Of a stretch of DNA of 64,000 nt, positions 15,968-25,194 are shown piece by piece; position 1 is the first letter of the stretch; the number at the start of each line of letters is the position of its first letter. Location of the stretch: contig NZ_JAGGPA010000011.1 in the NCBI RefSeq assembly GCF_018614035.1, positions 1 through 64,000 of the forward strand, written 5' to 3'. The notes under the pieces are model-generated. The model worked only from the letters and a program-made list of their open reading frames with translations, searched no databases and was not told the origin of the DNA. Position numbers and translations under genes: made by a program. The stretch comes from Streptomyces sp. ISL-96 (GTDB lineage: Bacteria > Actinomycetota > Actinomycetes > Streptomycetales > Streptomycetaceae).

Positions 15968-17353
15968 ATGGCCGCCCCAGCAACCGCTCCCCCAACACCG
16001 AGTTCCCTCAAGCGCATTGTCGCCGCGAGTCTCATCGGGACAACTATTGAGTGGTACGACTTCTTTCTGTACGGAGCCGCCGCCGCTCTGGTGTTCAACA
16101 AGCTCTTCTTCCCCGACTCCGATCCCCTCGTCGGGACCCTGCTGGCCTTCCTCACCTACGCCGTCGGCTTCGCCGCCAGGCCGCTCGGTGCGCTCGTCTT
16201 CGGGCATTACGGCGACCGGCTCGGCCGTAAGAAGCTGTTGGTGCTGAGCCTGCTGATGATGGGCGGCGCCACCTTCGCCATCGGGCTGCTGCCGACGCAT
16301 GCCTCGATCGGCTTCGCCGCACCCGCCCTGCTCACCGTGCTGCGCCTCGTCCAGGGCTTCGCGCTCGGTGGCGAGTGGGGCGGGGCGGTGCTGCTGGTGT
16401 CGGAGCACGGGGACGCGAAGCGGCGCGGGTTCTGGGCCTCGTGGCCACAGACCGGGGCGCCGGCCGGGCAGTTGCTCGCCACCGGGGTGCTGTCTGCGCT
16501 GACCGCCCTGCTTTCGGACTCCGCCTTCCTCGCATGGGGCTGGCGCATACCGTTCCTTCTGTCGGGTGTGCTCGTGATCGTCGGTCTGTGGATTCGTCTC
16601 TCTGTCGACGAATCTCCCGTCTTCAAGGCCGCGTTGGCGCAGGCTGAGGCCCGTAAGGGTGATTCGGCCGTCGCCGAGAAGATGCCGCTCGTCGCCGTTC
16701 TCCGTTACCACTGGCGCGATGTGCTGATCGCGATGGGTGCCCGTATGGCGGAGAACATCAGCTACTACGTGATCACCGCCTTCATCCTCGTCTACGCGAC
16801 GACGGCGGCGGAGCTGAGCAAGCAGACGGCGCTCAACGCGGTGCTCATCGCCTCGGCCGTCCACTTCGCCGTGATCCCCGCGTGGGGCGCCCTGTCGGAC
16901 CGGATCGGGCGCCGGCCCGTGTATCTGCTGGGTGCGGTCGGGGTGGGGCTCTGGATGTTCCCGTTCTTCATGCTCATCGACACGAAGTCCTTCGCGAACC
17001 TGCTCCTGGCCGTGACGGTCGGACTGGTCTTCCACGGGGCGATGTACGCGCCGCAGGCGGCCTTCTTCTCGGAGATGTTCGCGACCCGCATGCGTTACTC
17101 CGGCGCTTCCATCGGCGCGCAGTTCTCGTCGGTCGCGGCCGGCGCCCCGGCGCCGCTGATCGCTACCGCTCTCTTCGCCGAGCACGGCACTTCCACCCTG
17201 ATCTCCCTGTACGTCATCGCCGCCGTGCTGATCACCGTCGTCGCGGTCGCCTGCGCCAAGGAGACCCGGCACCGGGACCTGGGAGACATCGACGCGGAGC
17301 CGGGCCGGGACGAAGGCTCCGCGATGCGGGCCGCTGGTGCTCGCACCGTCTGA
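15968..17353 (+). CDS. MHS family (metabolite:H+ symporter) major facilitator
   Basis: A 461-residue transporter with twelve hydrophobic segments. The start of the family is clear: SLIGTTIEWYDFFLYGAAAA, followed by the RPLGALVFGHYGDRLGRKK signature between helices two and three, RLVQGFALGGEWGGAVLLVS, and GALSDRIGRRPVYLLGA in the second half. MHS proteins import organic acids such as shikimate, ketoglutarate or proline with protons. The opposite-strand neighbours, an SDR dehydrogenase of the 3-hydroxybutyrate type and a PucR regulator, suggest that a hydroxy acid such as 3-hydroxybutyrate is the substrate. ATG 15968 has GGAAG upstream; longer in-frame starts are rejected. A clear terminator follows at 17381. 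Confidence 0.92.
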   Translation: MAAPATAPPTPSSLKRIVAASLIGTTIEWYDFFLYGAAAALVFNKLFFPDSDPLVGTLLAFLTYAVGFAARPLGALVFGHYGDRLGRKKLLVLSLLMMGGATFAIGLLPTHASIGFAAPALLTVLRLVQGFALGGEWGGAVLLVSEHGDAKRRGFWASWPQTGAPAGQLLATGVLSALTALLSDSAFLAWGWRIPFLLSGVLVIVGLWIRLSVDESPVFKAALAQAEARKGDSAVAEKMPLVAVLRYHWRDVLIAMGARMAENISYYVITAFILVYATTAAELSKQTALNAVLIASAVHFAVIPAWGALSDRIGRRPVYLLGAVGVGLWMFPFFMLIDTKSFANLLLAVTVGLVFHGAMYAPQAAFFSEMFATRMRYSGASIGAQFSSVAAGAPAPLIATALFAEHGTSTLISLYVIAAVLITVVAVACAKETRHRDLGDIDAEPGRDEGSAMRAAGARTV

Positions 17354-17380
17354 GCGGACGCGCGGCACGCATCCGGCCGT

Positions 17381-17421
17381 GCTCGGGAACGTTCTCCGGA
17401 CGTTCCCGAGTACGGTCTTTT
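17381..17421 (+). terminator. Rho-independent terminator after the MHS transporter gene
   Basis: CTCGGGAACGT (17382-17392) pairs perfectly with ACGTTCCCGAG (17400-17410) around TCTCCGG, and the plus strand continues TACGGTCTTTTT. It lies between two converging genes and could serve both, but the T tract favours the plus strand. Confidence 0.8.
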
Positions 17422-19335
17422 TCAGCGCGTCACAGCCGACGACAGTCCGTGCAGCCGCAGCGCCAGCTGCACCTCCAGCGCCCGCTCCGGTGACTGCCAG
17501 TCGGCGCCCAGCAGCCTGCCGATCCGCTCCAGGCGCTGCGCCACCGTGTTCACGTGAACGTGCAGTGCGTCCTTCGTACGGGCAGGGCTCATCCCGCACG
17601 CGAAGTACGCGTCCAGGGTGCGCACCAAGTCCGTTCCCCGGCGCCGGTCGTATGCGACGACCTCACCGATGGTGCGGCGTACGAACCCTTCGATGGCGCC
17701 CCCGGAACGTCCGTCCCGGCTGTCCGCGAGGAGCAGTCCCAGGAAGCCGAAGTCCTCAGCCGCCGCCCCTTCCCCGGAACGGCCGAGCAGCCGCAGCGCG
17801 TCGACGCAGCGGCGTGCTTCCTCGTACGCGCCCGCGACCGCTCCCGGGTGCGTCGCGGGCGCTTCCACCGGCCCCGACGCTCCGACCGTCACAGGCTCGC
17901 GCAGGGCGCCGCCCAGGTGCTTCGCCGTCTGCCGGGCGAGGGCAGCGGCGCTGTCGCCGCTGTCCAGGGGCAGCAGCAGTACGGTGCCGCCGTCGCGGGC
18001 CGCCGCCAGGCCGTGCCCGGTGGCCGCCAGGTGCGAGGCCGCGGACCAGAGCCGCCTGCGGTCCGCGCTCTCGCGCTCCACGCTGGCCTCCCGCGGCGCT
18101 TCGATGCGGGCGGCCAGCACCACGTGAGGGGCGTCGAGGTCGGCGCGCAGCCGGGCGGCGCGTTCGCGCAGCAGGCGGGGGTCGCGGTCGGGGGCATCGA
18201 GGAGGTCGTCGAGCAGTTCACCCCGTACGCGCTGCTCCGCCTCGCCGGCCGAGCGCCTGGCCAGCAGCAGCAACGACATCACCATGGCGGCGCGTTCGAG
18301 CGTGCGCTGGTCGACGGGGTCCAGGGCGGGGTGGCCGCGCAGGACGAGCGCGCCGAGGAGTTCACCGCCGGCCGAGACGCTGACCACCCAGTCGTCGCCG
18401 CGCCGTACCGCGTGTCCGTCCGCCCCCGCGGGTTCCCCTTCGGGGGCTTCCCTGAACTCGACGGCCCCGTCCAGCACTTCGGACACCGCGCTCGCCACAT
18501 CGTGGACGCCGCCCCCGCGCAGCACCAGTTCGGTGAGCCGGTCGTGCACGTCCGAGGCACGCTCGATGACACCACTGCGGTCCCGGATGATCTCGTTGGC
18601 CTTCTCCAGCTCGGCGAGCGCCGACCGGGTCTCCGCCAGCAGGTTCGCGGTGTCGATCGCGACAGCGGCATGTGCGGCGAACGAACCGAGCAGCGCGATC
18701 TGTTCACGCTCGAAGACGCGGGCACGGCGGTCGGCTGCGAAGAGCACTCCGATCACCTGGCTGCCCAGGGTGAGCGGTACGCCGAGGATCGCGACGAGCC
18801 CTTCGTCGCGTACGCCCGAATCGATGGTCCAGGTGTGCTGGAAACGGGGGTCGTCGAAGTAGCTCTCGGTCGCGTAAGGGCGGGCGGTCTGCGCGACGAG
18901 TCCGCCGAGCCCCTCCCCCATGCCGAGCCGCAGCTGCTGGAAGCGCGCCGACACCGACCCTTCGGTGACCCGCATGTACGTGTCGCCCGCGACCGGGTCG
19001 TTGAGGCTCAGGTACGCGACCTCCGTGCCCAGGAGCGACCGCGCCCGCTGGACGATCGCCGCCAGTACGGCGTCCAGGTCGCGCAGCCCGGCGAGGTCGT
19101 GGGCGGTCTCGTAGAGGGCGGACAGCTCGGCCTCGCGCCGTCGCCGTCCCTCCAGTTCGGCCCGTACCCTAAGGGCGTGCATTTTCGCGGTTTCTAGTGC
19201 GGCGAGTGTTTCGGGCGTCGCGCCGTCCGCGCGGGCGACCAGCACCGGCCGCTCGTAGGCATCGGCCGCGGCCCCGCGCGCGAGAAGTTCCAGGTACGGG
19301 ACTTCACTGCCGCTCTGTGGCTGATCGTGGGACAT
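17422..19335 (-). CDS. PucR/CdaR-type regulator with GAF domain
   Basis: About 637 residues. An N-terminal helical region is followed by a GAF sensor domain at about 95-235 (LYETAHDLAGLRDLDAVLAA, FAADRRARVFEREQIALLGS), a central GGDEF-like divergent region, and the C-terminal PucR helix-turn-helix (LVRTLDAYFACGMSPARTKD, ALHVHVNTVAQRLERIGRLL). Such proteins activate genes for use of purines, glycolate, polyhydroxybutyrate and similar carbon sources. It begins right after the dehydrogenase stop codon (gap of about 16 bases) and so is the second gene of that transcript; it likely controls the dehydrogenase and the transporter. ATG 19335, GTG 19341 and TTG 19347 are all in frame; none has a strong ribosome site. 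Confidence 0.88.
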   Translation of the reverse strand: MSHDQPQSGSEVPYLELLARGAAADAYERPVLVARADGATPETLAALETAKMHALRVRAELEGRRRREAELSALYETAHDLAGLRDLDAVLAAIVQRARSLLGTEVAYLSLNDPVAGDTYMRVTEGSVSARFQQLRLGMGEGLGGLVAQTARPYATESYFDDPRFQHTWTIDSGVRDEGLVAILGVPLTLGSQVIGVLFAADRRARVFEREQIALLGSFAAHAAVAIDTANLLAETRSALAELEKANEIIRDRSGVIERASDVHDRLTELVLRGGGVHDVASAVSEVLDGAVEFREAPEGEPAGADGHAVRRGDDWVVSVSAGGELLGALVLRGHPALDPVDQRTLERAAMVMSLLLLARRSAGEAEQRVRGELLDDLLDAPDRDPRLLRERAARLRADLDAPHVVLAARIEAPREASVERESADRRRLWSAASHLAATGHGLAAARDGGTVLLLPLDSGDSAAALARQTAKHLGGALREPVTVGASGPVEAPATHPGAVAGAYEEARRCVDALRLLGRSGEGAAAEDFGFLGLLLADSRDGRSGGAIEGFVRRTIGEVVAYDRRRGTDLVRTLDAYFACGMSPARTKDALHVHVNTVAQRLERIGRLLGADWQSPERALEVQLALRLHGLSSAVTR

Positions 19336-19351
19336 GGACACACTCAACCAG

Positions 19352-20149
19352 CTAGTGAGCGGTCCAGCCGCCGTCGAGGGGCAGCGAAGTTCCCGTGATG
19401 AACGATGCGTGGGGGCCGCACAGGTACAGCACGGCCTCGGCGACCTCCCGCGGTTCGAGGAGGCGCTTGAGCGCGGAGTCCTTGAGCAGTACGTCGGTGA
19501 GTACGCGTTCCTCCGGCAGCCCGTGTGCGGCCGCCTGGTCGGCGATCTGCCGCTCCACGAGCGGGGTGCGGACGTACCCGGGATTGACGCAGTTCGATGT
19601 GACGCCGTGCTCGGCGCCTTCCAGGGCTGCGGTTTTGGAGAGCCCTTCGAGCCCGTGCTTGGCGGCCACGTACGCCGACTTGTAGGCGGATGCGCGCAAC
19701 CCGTGCACGGACGAGATGTTGACGATACGTCCCCAGCCCTGCCCGTACATGTGCGGGAGCGCTCCCCGGATCAGCCGGAAGGGGGCTTCGAGCATCACGG
19801 TCAGGACAGTGTGGAAGACGTCCGGCGGGAATTCCTCGATGGGACGGACCAGTTGCAGCCCCGCGTTGTTCACTAGGATGTCCGTGCCCGCCGCCACCTG
19901 CTCCGCCGCGTCGAGGTCGGTGAGGTCGAGGGTCTGTGGCTCCACCGAGCCCGCCAGGCCCCGCGCCTGCCCCGTGAGGGCGTCGAGCCCCCGCGCGTCC
20001 CGGTCGACGGCTCTGACCTTGGCTCCGGCGGCCGCGAGCCGCAGCACGCAGGCGCGGCCGATGCCGCCCGCCGCGCCGGTGACGAGCGCGGTACGGCCGC
20101 TGAGGTCGGGTCCGGAAACGTGCGCGGTGTGTGTGGTGGGCGCGGTCAT
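19352..20149 (-). CDS. 3-hydroxybutyrate dehydrogenase-type SDR
   Basis: A 265-residue short-chain dehydrogenase. The NAD-binding TGAAGGIGRACVLRLAAAGA, the NNAG tetrad, the catalytic serine region IVNISSVHGLRAS, the active-site YVAAKHG and the C-terminal FITGTSLPLDGGWTAH are all present. The LQLVRPIEEFP and the loop with ALEGAEHGVTSNCVNPGYVR resemble D-3-hydroxybutyrate dehydrogenases, which oxidise 3-hydroxybutyrate to acetoacetate. The regulator PucR lies directly downstream and an MHS transporter is on the other side, which supports a hydroxy-acid uptake and oxidation module. ATG 20149 gives the usual family length; the upstream frame to 20194 is ignored. Confidence 0.88.
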   Translation of the reverse strand: MTAPTTHTAHVSGPDLSGRTALVTGAAGGIGRACVLRLAAAGAKVRAVDRDARGLDALTGQARGLAGSVEPQTLDLTDLDAAEQVAAGTDILVNNAGLQLVRPIEEFPPDVFHTVLTVMLEAPFRLIRGALPHMYGQGWGRIVNISSVHGLRASAYKSAYVAAKHGLEGLSKTAALEGAEHGVTSNCVNPGYVRTPLVERQIADQAAAHGLPEERVLTDVLLKDSALKRLLEPREVAEAVLYLCGPHASFITGTSLPLDGGWTAH

Positions 20150-20204
20150 GCCCACGACCCTAGGCAGCGCCCACCTCGGCACCGATGTGGTCACCGCCCA
20201 TACT

Positions 20205-20684
20205 TCAGAGCTGTGTGGTGGGCTCGAACCATGTGGGTTCGTCGGTGAGGGCCTGCTTGATCCTCAGGAGCGCGAATTCGTTGAGGTCCGGGAGTGCGTC
20301 CACCGAGAACCAGGCCACATCCAGCGACTCGTCGTCGTTGACGCGCGCCTCACCGCCGACGGCCCGGCACCGGAACGTGATGTCCATGTACTGGCACCGG
20401 TCGCCGTTCGGGTACTCGACCGGCTTGAGTCCCTGTACGAGAACGACGCGTTCCGCCACGCACTCCACGGCGGTCTCCTCGTACACCTCGCGCACGACCG
20501 TCGCCGCCGGCTGCTCCCCCGGCTCCGGGATGCCGCCGATGATCGACCACTTCCCGGTGTCGGCGCGGCGTCCGAGCAGCACTCTGCCCGCCTCGTCGAA
20601 GACGATGGCGCTGACGCCCGGCAGGAAGAGCAGCTGGTGACCCGCGGTCGCCCTGAGCCGGCGGATGAATTCGGGAGTTGCCAT
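20205..20684 (-). CDS. Nudix hydrolase
   Basis: A 159-residue protein with a complete Nudix box: GGIPEPGEQPAATVVREVYE followed by ETAVE, matching G-x5-E-x7-REVxEE. The fold begins with LFLPGVSAIVFDEAGRVLLG and ends with FALLRIKQALTDEPTWFEP. These enzymes split nucleoside diphosphates linked to another group; the YPNGDRCQYMDITFRC segment is like Streptomyces members that resemble MutT or ADP-ribose pyrophosphatases, but the substrate cannot be read from sequence. It is separated from the dehydrogenase by 55 bases in the same orientation, and has its own start at ATG 20684. Confidence 0.92.
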   Translation of the reverse strand: MATPEFIRRLRATAGHQLLFLPGVSAIVFDEAGRVLLGRRADTGKWSIIGGIPEPGEQPAATVVREVYEETAVECVAERVVLVQGLKPVEYPNGDRCQYMDITFRCRAVGGEARVNDDESLDVAWFSVDALPDLNEFALLRIKQALTDEPTWFEPTTQL

Positions 20685-20720
20685 GGTCCGACCCTAACGG
20701 GCCGTCTCGGGGGGTGAAGC

Positions 20721-22337
20721 TCACGCGGACGCACTCCGACGGGCCCGTACGCCGCGGAACAGCGCCCACCCGAGACCGGTCACGGCGAGCACCACCAGTA
20801 CGCCCTCGGGGATCGTTCCCAGGCGCGTCGCGGGAGTCAGCGAGGAACGCAGCGGCACCTCGGCGACCAGTGCGTCCGGCGTGAACATCTGTGTCTTCTG
20901 TACGACCTTGCCGTCCGGCTGGATGACGGCACTGACCCCGCTGGTCACGGGAACGACGACGGCCCGGCTGTGTTCGACGGCGCGCACCCTGGACATGGCG
21001 AGCTGCTGGTACGTCATCTCGCTGCGCCCGAAGGTGGCGTTGTTGCTGGGTACGGAGATGAGCTGGGCCCCGCCGTTGACCGTGTCCCGCACCGCCCAGT
21101 CGAAGGCCGCCTCGTAGCAGGTCGCGAGCCCCACCTTCGTGCCGGCGAGGTCGAAGACGCCCACCTCGTCGCCCGGCCCGAAGTCCCTGCGTACGCGGTC
21201 GACGTCGGAACTGAAGAGACGTACGAAGGAACGCATCGGGATGTACTCGCCGAACGGCTGGACATGCCGCTTGTCGTACGTCGCGACGGGGCCGCGTTCC
21301 GGGTCCCACTCGATGAGCGTGTTGCGCAGCTTTCCCGTGTCGGGTGTGAGTACCGCTCCGATGACCGTCGGGGCTCCGATCGCGCGAACGGCACGGTCGA
21401 TCACCAGGCGGGCGTCGCCGTTGCGGTAGGGGTCGAGGTCGGAGGAGTTCTCCGGCCACAGGACGAAGTCCGGCTGGGGCACCTTGCCGGCCTTGACGTC
21501 CTCGGCGAGCTGTTCCGTACGCCGTGCGTGGTTGTCCAGTACCGCCCGGCGCTGGGCGTTGAAGTCGAGGCCGAGCCGCGGCACGTTGCCCTGGATCGCG
21601 GCGGCTGTCGCGGTGCCGTTCTGCGCGGAGTTGTCGACGAGCGGGAGGGCCGCCAGGGCCGCAGTGACCGGCACGACGATGGTCAGGGCGGCGATGGCCG
21701 CACCCCTGCGCGGCACTTTACGGGTCGAGCGGTAGGTGAGGAACTGCCGTACCGCTTCGTAGAGGCCGAAGCCGCACAGTACGACCGCGAACCCCAGGAC
21801 GGGCGTGCCGCCGGCCGCGGCCAGCGGCAGGAAGACGCTGTCGGCCTGGCCGAAAGCGATCTTGCCCCACGGGAAGCCGCCGAACGGTACACGCGCGCGG
21901 ACCGCCTCGCCGAGGATCCACACGGCGGCGCCCCACACCGGCCAGAGCGGCAGCCGCGTCACCACGGCGATTCCGACACAGGTCACCGCGACGAACAGCG
22001 CCTCGGCGGTGGCGAGTGCCACCCATGGCAACGGGCCCACCTCCTCGCCCGTCCAGCTGAGCAGGGGCAGCAGAAAGCCGAGCCCGGCGAGGAGACCGAG
22101 TCCGAACGCGGCCCGCGCCCGGCGCCCGTACAGGCACCAGGCGAGCAGGGCGAAGCCCGGCAGTACCAGCCACCACAGCGGGCGGGGCGGGAAGCTCGCG
22201 TACAGGAGCAGACCGGAGAGAGCGGCGGCCGCGGGGGCCACGAGCCGGGTCAGCATTCTTCTCCCGCGAGGGGTGGCATCGGGGTGCGGGGCCAGCTGTT
22301 CTGCGGGCTGTTCCATGGCAGTTTGAGTGGCGCTCAC
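20721..22337 (-). CDS. lnt: Apolipoprotein N-acyltransferase
   Basis: A 538-residue protein from GTG 22337 (ATG 22316 is also possible). Six or more membrane helices fill the first 220 residues and a last one closes the C-terminus (VLVVLAVTGLGWALFRGVRA). The periplasmic nitrilase domain shows the triad: Glu in VLWPENSSD, Lys in YDKRHVQPFGEYIP and Cys in LATCYEAAF. The enzyme transfers a third acyl chain to the amino group of diacylglyceryl-cysteine on lipoproteins, at the outer face of the membrane. Streptomyces species usually have two copies. It stands alone, divergent from the membrane-protein gene at 22576, with about 240 bases between them. Confidence 0.93.
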   Translation of the reverse strand: MSATQTAMEQPAEQLAPHPDATPRGRRMLTRLVAPAAAALSGLLLYASFPPRPLWWLVLPGFALLAWCLYGRRARAAFGLGLLAGLGFLLPLLSWTGEEVGPLPWVALATAEALFVAVTCVGIAVVTRLPLWPVWGAAVWILGEAVRARVPFGGFPWGKIAFGQADSVFLPLAAAGGTPVLGFAVVLCGFGLYEAVRQFLTYRSTRKVPRRGAAIAALTIVVPVTAALAALPLVDNSAQNGTATAAAIQGNVPRLGLDFNAQRRAVLDNHARRTEQLAEDVKAGKVPQPDFVLWPENSSDLDPYRNGDARLVIDRAVRAIGAPTVIGAVLTPDTGKLRNTLIEWDPERGPVATYDKRHVQPFGEYIPMRSFVRLFSSDVDRVRRDFGPGDEVGVFDLAGTKVGLATCYEAAFDWAVRDTVNGGAQLISVPSNNATFGRSEMTYQQLAMSRVRAVEHSRAVVVPVTSGVSAVIQPDGKVVQKTQMFTPDALVAEVPLRSSLTPATRLGTIPEGVLVVLAVTGLGWALFRGVRARRSASA

Positions 22338-22575
22338 CCGGCGGAGTCTACGGTGGCCGGGAGGTGCCCGGACAGCGCGGTCGTGGCCGGCGGGGCTCTC
22401 GCCCGGTCCGGTCCCGGTGCGGCCCCCGGGAGCGCGGCCCGGCAGCCGAAGCAACGTTCCTGCGCAATCTGTACACAAATCATTGCCCCTGCCATTACCG
22501 TGTGCGCCAGTCCCTGGCACCCGGCCCTTCCGGCCGTGGTGGGCGGGGCCCGTCTCAGGTCGGGGGGTCGACGGG

Positions 22576-23664
22576 ATGGCCATACCGACGATACGGTCCG
22601 GCGCCCGCGAACGGGACGCCGTCACCGATGCCGTCGGCGTCGTGATCCTCGGCGGGTGCGCCGTCTGGGCGCTGGTCGCCGCTGCCGGCCGGGAGGCCAG
22701 GCCCGAAGGCGTACTGCTGGCCGTGCTCGCCGTCGCCGGGGGCTATGCGTGCGGCCGTATCTGCGGCTCGCTGCTGCCGGTCTTCGCCGCCTCGGCCGCC
22801 GCCCTGACCGCGCTCGCCCTGGCCGTCGCCCTGCGGCCGGACGGGGGCTTACCGGGTGACTTGCCGGGCGCGGCCGCCGTCGGCCAGAGTCCCGGGAGCA
22901 CGGGCGCGACCGCCGGCCTGCTCGCGCTGGCCTCCGGCGCGGCCTGCTGTGCGGCGTGGGCGGCGCGACCGTATCTGCTGCGGCTCGCGCTCCGGCTGCT
23001 GGCACTCGGTGTCGCCGTGACGGCGCTGGTGCTCGGTTCCGTCGCCGGGTTCGCCGCGGCGCTCGGTGTGCTGCTGTGTTCGCTGGCGGCGGCGCACGTG
23101 CGCCACAGGGCGGTGGGCCTGGCAGGCCTTGCCCTGGCAACGGGGCTCGTGGTGGGTGGTTCGTGGGCGGTGGCCGAGGACGCGCTGCCGCACGGTCTTA
23201 CGGTGTCGCTGGAGGGGCAGCTGACGGTGAACCGCGTTCTGCTGTGGCGGGACGCGGCCGAGCTCGCCAAGGAGTATCCGACGCGGGGCGCCGGCCCCGA
23301 CCGGTTCGGCAGGCTCAGCCCCACTGCCCAGCAGACGCTCAACGCCGACGGCAAGCCCCACTCGGCGCCGTTGCAGCAGGCAGCCGAACAGGGCGTCGTG
23401 GGGGTCGTTCTGCTGGGCGCCGCCTTCGGCTGGATGCTGTACGGACTGTGGCGCTCGCCCGTCGCCACCCCGGTCGTCCTGACCGCCGCGGCGGCCCTCA
23501 CCGCCGTCGCCACGCTGGCGGCCATCGGCACCGCGCTCAGCTTTACGGCGGTGACAGCGGGCTCGGGGCTACTGGCGGGGCTGGCCACCGCGCGACGGCT
23601 GCCCGACGACGGGGGTGGCGGTGTGGTCGCTTCCGAGGCAGCGGTGCGGGCGCCCAGCCGTTAG
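22576..23664 (+). CDS. O-antigen-ligase-like integral membrane protein
   Basis: A 362-residue protein with about ten hydrophobic segments (AVGVVILGGCAVWALVAAAG, LLPVFAASAAALTALALAVA and so on). Between the later spans is a hydrophilic loop with LTVNRVLLWRDAAELAKEYP and TRGAGPDRFGRLSPTAQQTL, followed by HSAPLQQAAEQGVVGVVLLG. The R-x-x-LW-x-DA ... G-x-G-x-x-F ... H-x-x-x-LQ-x-x-x-E-x-G pattern is that of the Wzy/WaaL O-antigen polymerase-ligase superfamily, which act on lipid-linked sugars. The length is short for that family and no glycan cluster is nearby, so the substrate is unknown. ATG 22576 was chosen because earlier codons lack coding character. Confidence 0.8.
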   Translation: MAIPTIRSGARERDAVTDAVGVVILGGCAVWALVAAAGREARPEGVLLAVLAVAGGYACGRICGSLLPVFAASAAALTALALAVALRPDGGLPGDLPGAAAVGQSPGSTGATAGLLALASGAACCAAWAARPYLLRLALRLLALGVAVTALVLGSVAGFAAALGVLLCSLAAAHVRHRAVGLAGLALATGLVVGGSWAVAEDALPHGLTVSLEGQLTVNRVLLWRDAAELAKEYPTRGAGPDRFGRLSPTAQQTLNADGKPHSAPLQQAAEQGVVGVVLLGAAFGWMLYGLWRSPVATPVVLTAAAALTAVATLAAIGTALSFTAVTAGSGLLAGLATARRLPDDGGGGVVASEAAVRAPSR

Positions 23665-23726
23665 CTCAGGCGGACCGGCAGGGGTGAAGTTTCCGGCGGC
23701 GGCGCGCAGCCGAACAGCCGCGTGGA

Positions 23727-24284
23727 TCAGTTTTCGGCGGGCATGCCGGTCGCCGCCGTGTGCAGGCGGGCGCGGATGATCCGTACCGCCGTTTCCGCGT
23801 CGTCGACGGTCACCGTGAAGATCCGGCCGTCACCTAGGCGCAGGACGACTCCCTCGCCTCTGCGGACGATCACGGCCATCCCTTTCTCCGGACGCCAGCG
23901 GTAGCCCCAGCCGCCCCACTGCCGTGGTGTGACTCTCGGTGCGAACTCCGCGCGCACCACATGCGCGAGCGGGATGCGGCGGCGCGGCAGGCCCATGTGG
24001 CCGCAGCGCACCTCGAACGCGTCGCTGTCGACCTTGACCGCCACGTGTACGAAGGCCAGCGTCCCGAAGAGGATGAGCAGGCCGGCGGCCAGGCAGCCCA
24101 CGACCGACATCACCAGCGGAGCGAGGCCGGAAGTCCAGGTCGAATCGACGGCCAGTTTGATACCGAGCGCGAGGCAGCCGCCGCCGACGGCCGCGAGCAG
24201 CCACTGTGCGCGGTTGGTCGCGCGTCCGGTCCAGATCACGGGAAGGGGCTCCGTCGTACGCCCCCCGTGGGGGTGGTCCCTCAT
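23727..24284 (-). CDS. PH-domain-like membrane protein
   Basis: A 185-residue protein from ATG 24284 (MRDHPHGGRTTEPLPVIWTG). Two hydrophobic helices (AQWLLAAVGGGCLALGIKLA; PLVMSVVGCLAAGLLILFGT) are followed by a C-terminal cytosolic domain of beta strands (VKVDSDAFEVRCGHMGLPRR, WRPEKGMAVIVRRGEGVVL, RIFTVTVDDAETAVRIIRAR) like bacterial PH domains. The function of this Streptomyces family is not known. It lies between two genes on other transcripts, with 62 bases to the converging membrane-protein gene and 66 to the racemase gene. Confidence 0.8.
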   Translation of the reverse strand: MRDHPHGGRTTEPLPVIWTGRATNRAQWLLAAVGGGCLALGIKLAVDSTWTSGLAPLVMSVVGCLAAGLLILFGTLAFVHVAVKVDSDAFEVRCGHMGLPRRRIPLAHVVRAEFAPRVTPRQWGGWGYRWRPEKGMAVIVRRGEGVVLRLGDGRIFTVTVDDAETAVRIIRARLHTAATGMPAEN

Positions 24285-24350
24285 GCGTAGCAGCGTACTC
24301 ACGTTCCGCGTTCGCGGCAGCGCCTAGCCGGGCCTCCGCCTGCCCCGCGG

Positions 24351-25136
24351 TCAGCGCGCGGCGTCGACCGTGTCGAGCAGCCGGCCCTCGGCGTACGCGA
24401 GCGCGGCGCCGGGCAGCGCGGAGTCCCGGCCGCCGATCAGCACGGTGAGGCCTGCGACGGGTGCGGCAGCGGGAGCGGGCGCAGCGCCGATGCGGCGCAG
24501 CGCCTGGGCGGCCACGGCGTCGGCGGACCCGTGGAGCACCACGGGCGGCAGTCCGTGCGGCTGAACGGCGGCGCGGATGCGCTCGGCGACAAGTTCGTAA
24601 TGGGTGCAGCCCAGGACGACGGCCCTTACATCGCGCGGGGTAAGGGTGGCGGCCGCGGCGATGGCCCGGTCGATGCCCTCCTCGTCGGCCCACTGCACGG
24701 CGTCGGCGAGACCGGGGCAGGGCACTTCGGTGACGGCGGCGCCGTCGGCGAAGTCACGGATGAGGTCGCGCTGGTACGGACTGCCCGTGGTGGCGGGCGT
24801 GGCCCAGATGGCGACGGACCCGCCGCCCGCGGCGGCCGGCTTGATCGCGGGCACGGTACCGATGACCGGGATGCCCGGCTCCAGCGCCGCGCGGAGCGCG
24901 GGCAGGGCGTGCACGGAAGCGGTGTTGCAGGCCACGATCAGCGCGTCGGGCCGGTGCGCGGCGGCGGCGCGTGCCACGGCGAGTGCGCGGTCGGTGATTT
25001 CGGCGGGCGTACGCGGTCCCCAGGGCATGCTGTCGGGGTCGGAGGAGAGGACCAGATCGGCGTCGGGCCGCAGCCGGCGTACGGCGGCGGCCGTCGGCAG
25101 CAGGCCGATTCCGGAGTCCATGAGCGCGATCTTCAC
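24351..25136 (-). CDS. Aspartate/glutamate racemase family protein
   Basis: A 261-residue protein from GTG 25136 starting VKIALMDSGIGLLPTAAAVR. Both catalytic cysteines of the MurI fold are visible: VACNTASVHALPA and LGCTHYELVAERI. The nearby DSG and the DPDSMPWGPRTPAEI loop match glutamate racemase active-site elements. Glutamate racemase makes D-glutamate for peptidoglycan; because Streptomyces usually carries another, more canonical murI, this may be a paralogue of different specificity. It is divergent from the glycosyltransferase gene, 58 bases apart. Confidence 0.85.
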   Translation of the reverse strand: MKIALMDSGIGLLPTAAAVRRLRPDADLVLSSDPDSMPWGPRTPAEITDRALAVARAAAAHRPDALIVACNTASVHALPALRAALEPGIPVIGTVPAIKPAAAGGGSVAIWATPATTGSPYQRDLIRDFADGAAVTEVPCPGLADAVQWADEEGIDRAIAAAATLTPRDVRAVVLGCTHYELVAERIRAAVQPHGLPPVVLHGSADAVAAQALRRIGAAPAPAAAPVAGLTVLIGGRDSALPGAALAYAEGRLLDTVDAAR

Positions 25137-25194
25137 CCGGTCACCATAGTCGACCGCCCTCGCGCCGACCCCGGGGTGGGGCAGACTGCGACGG

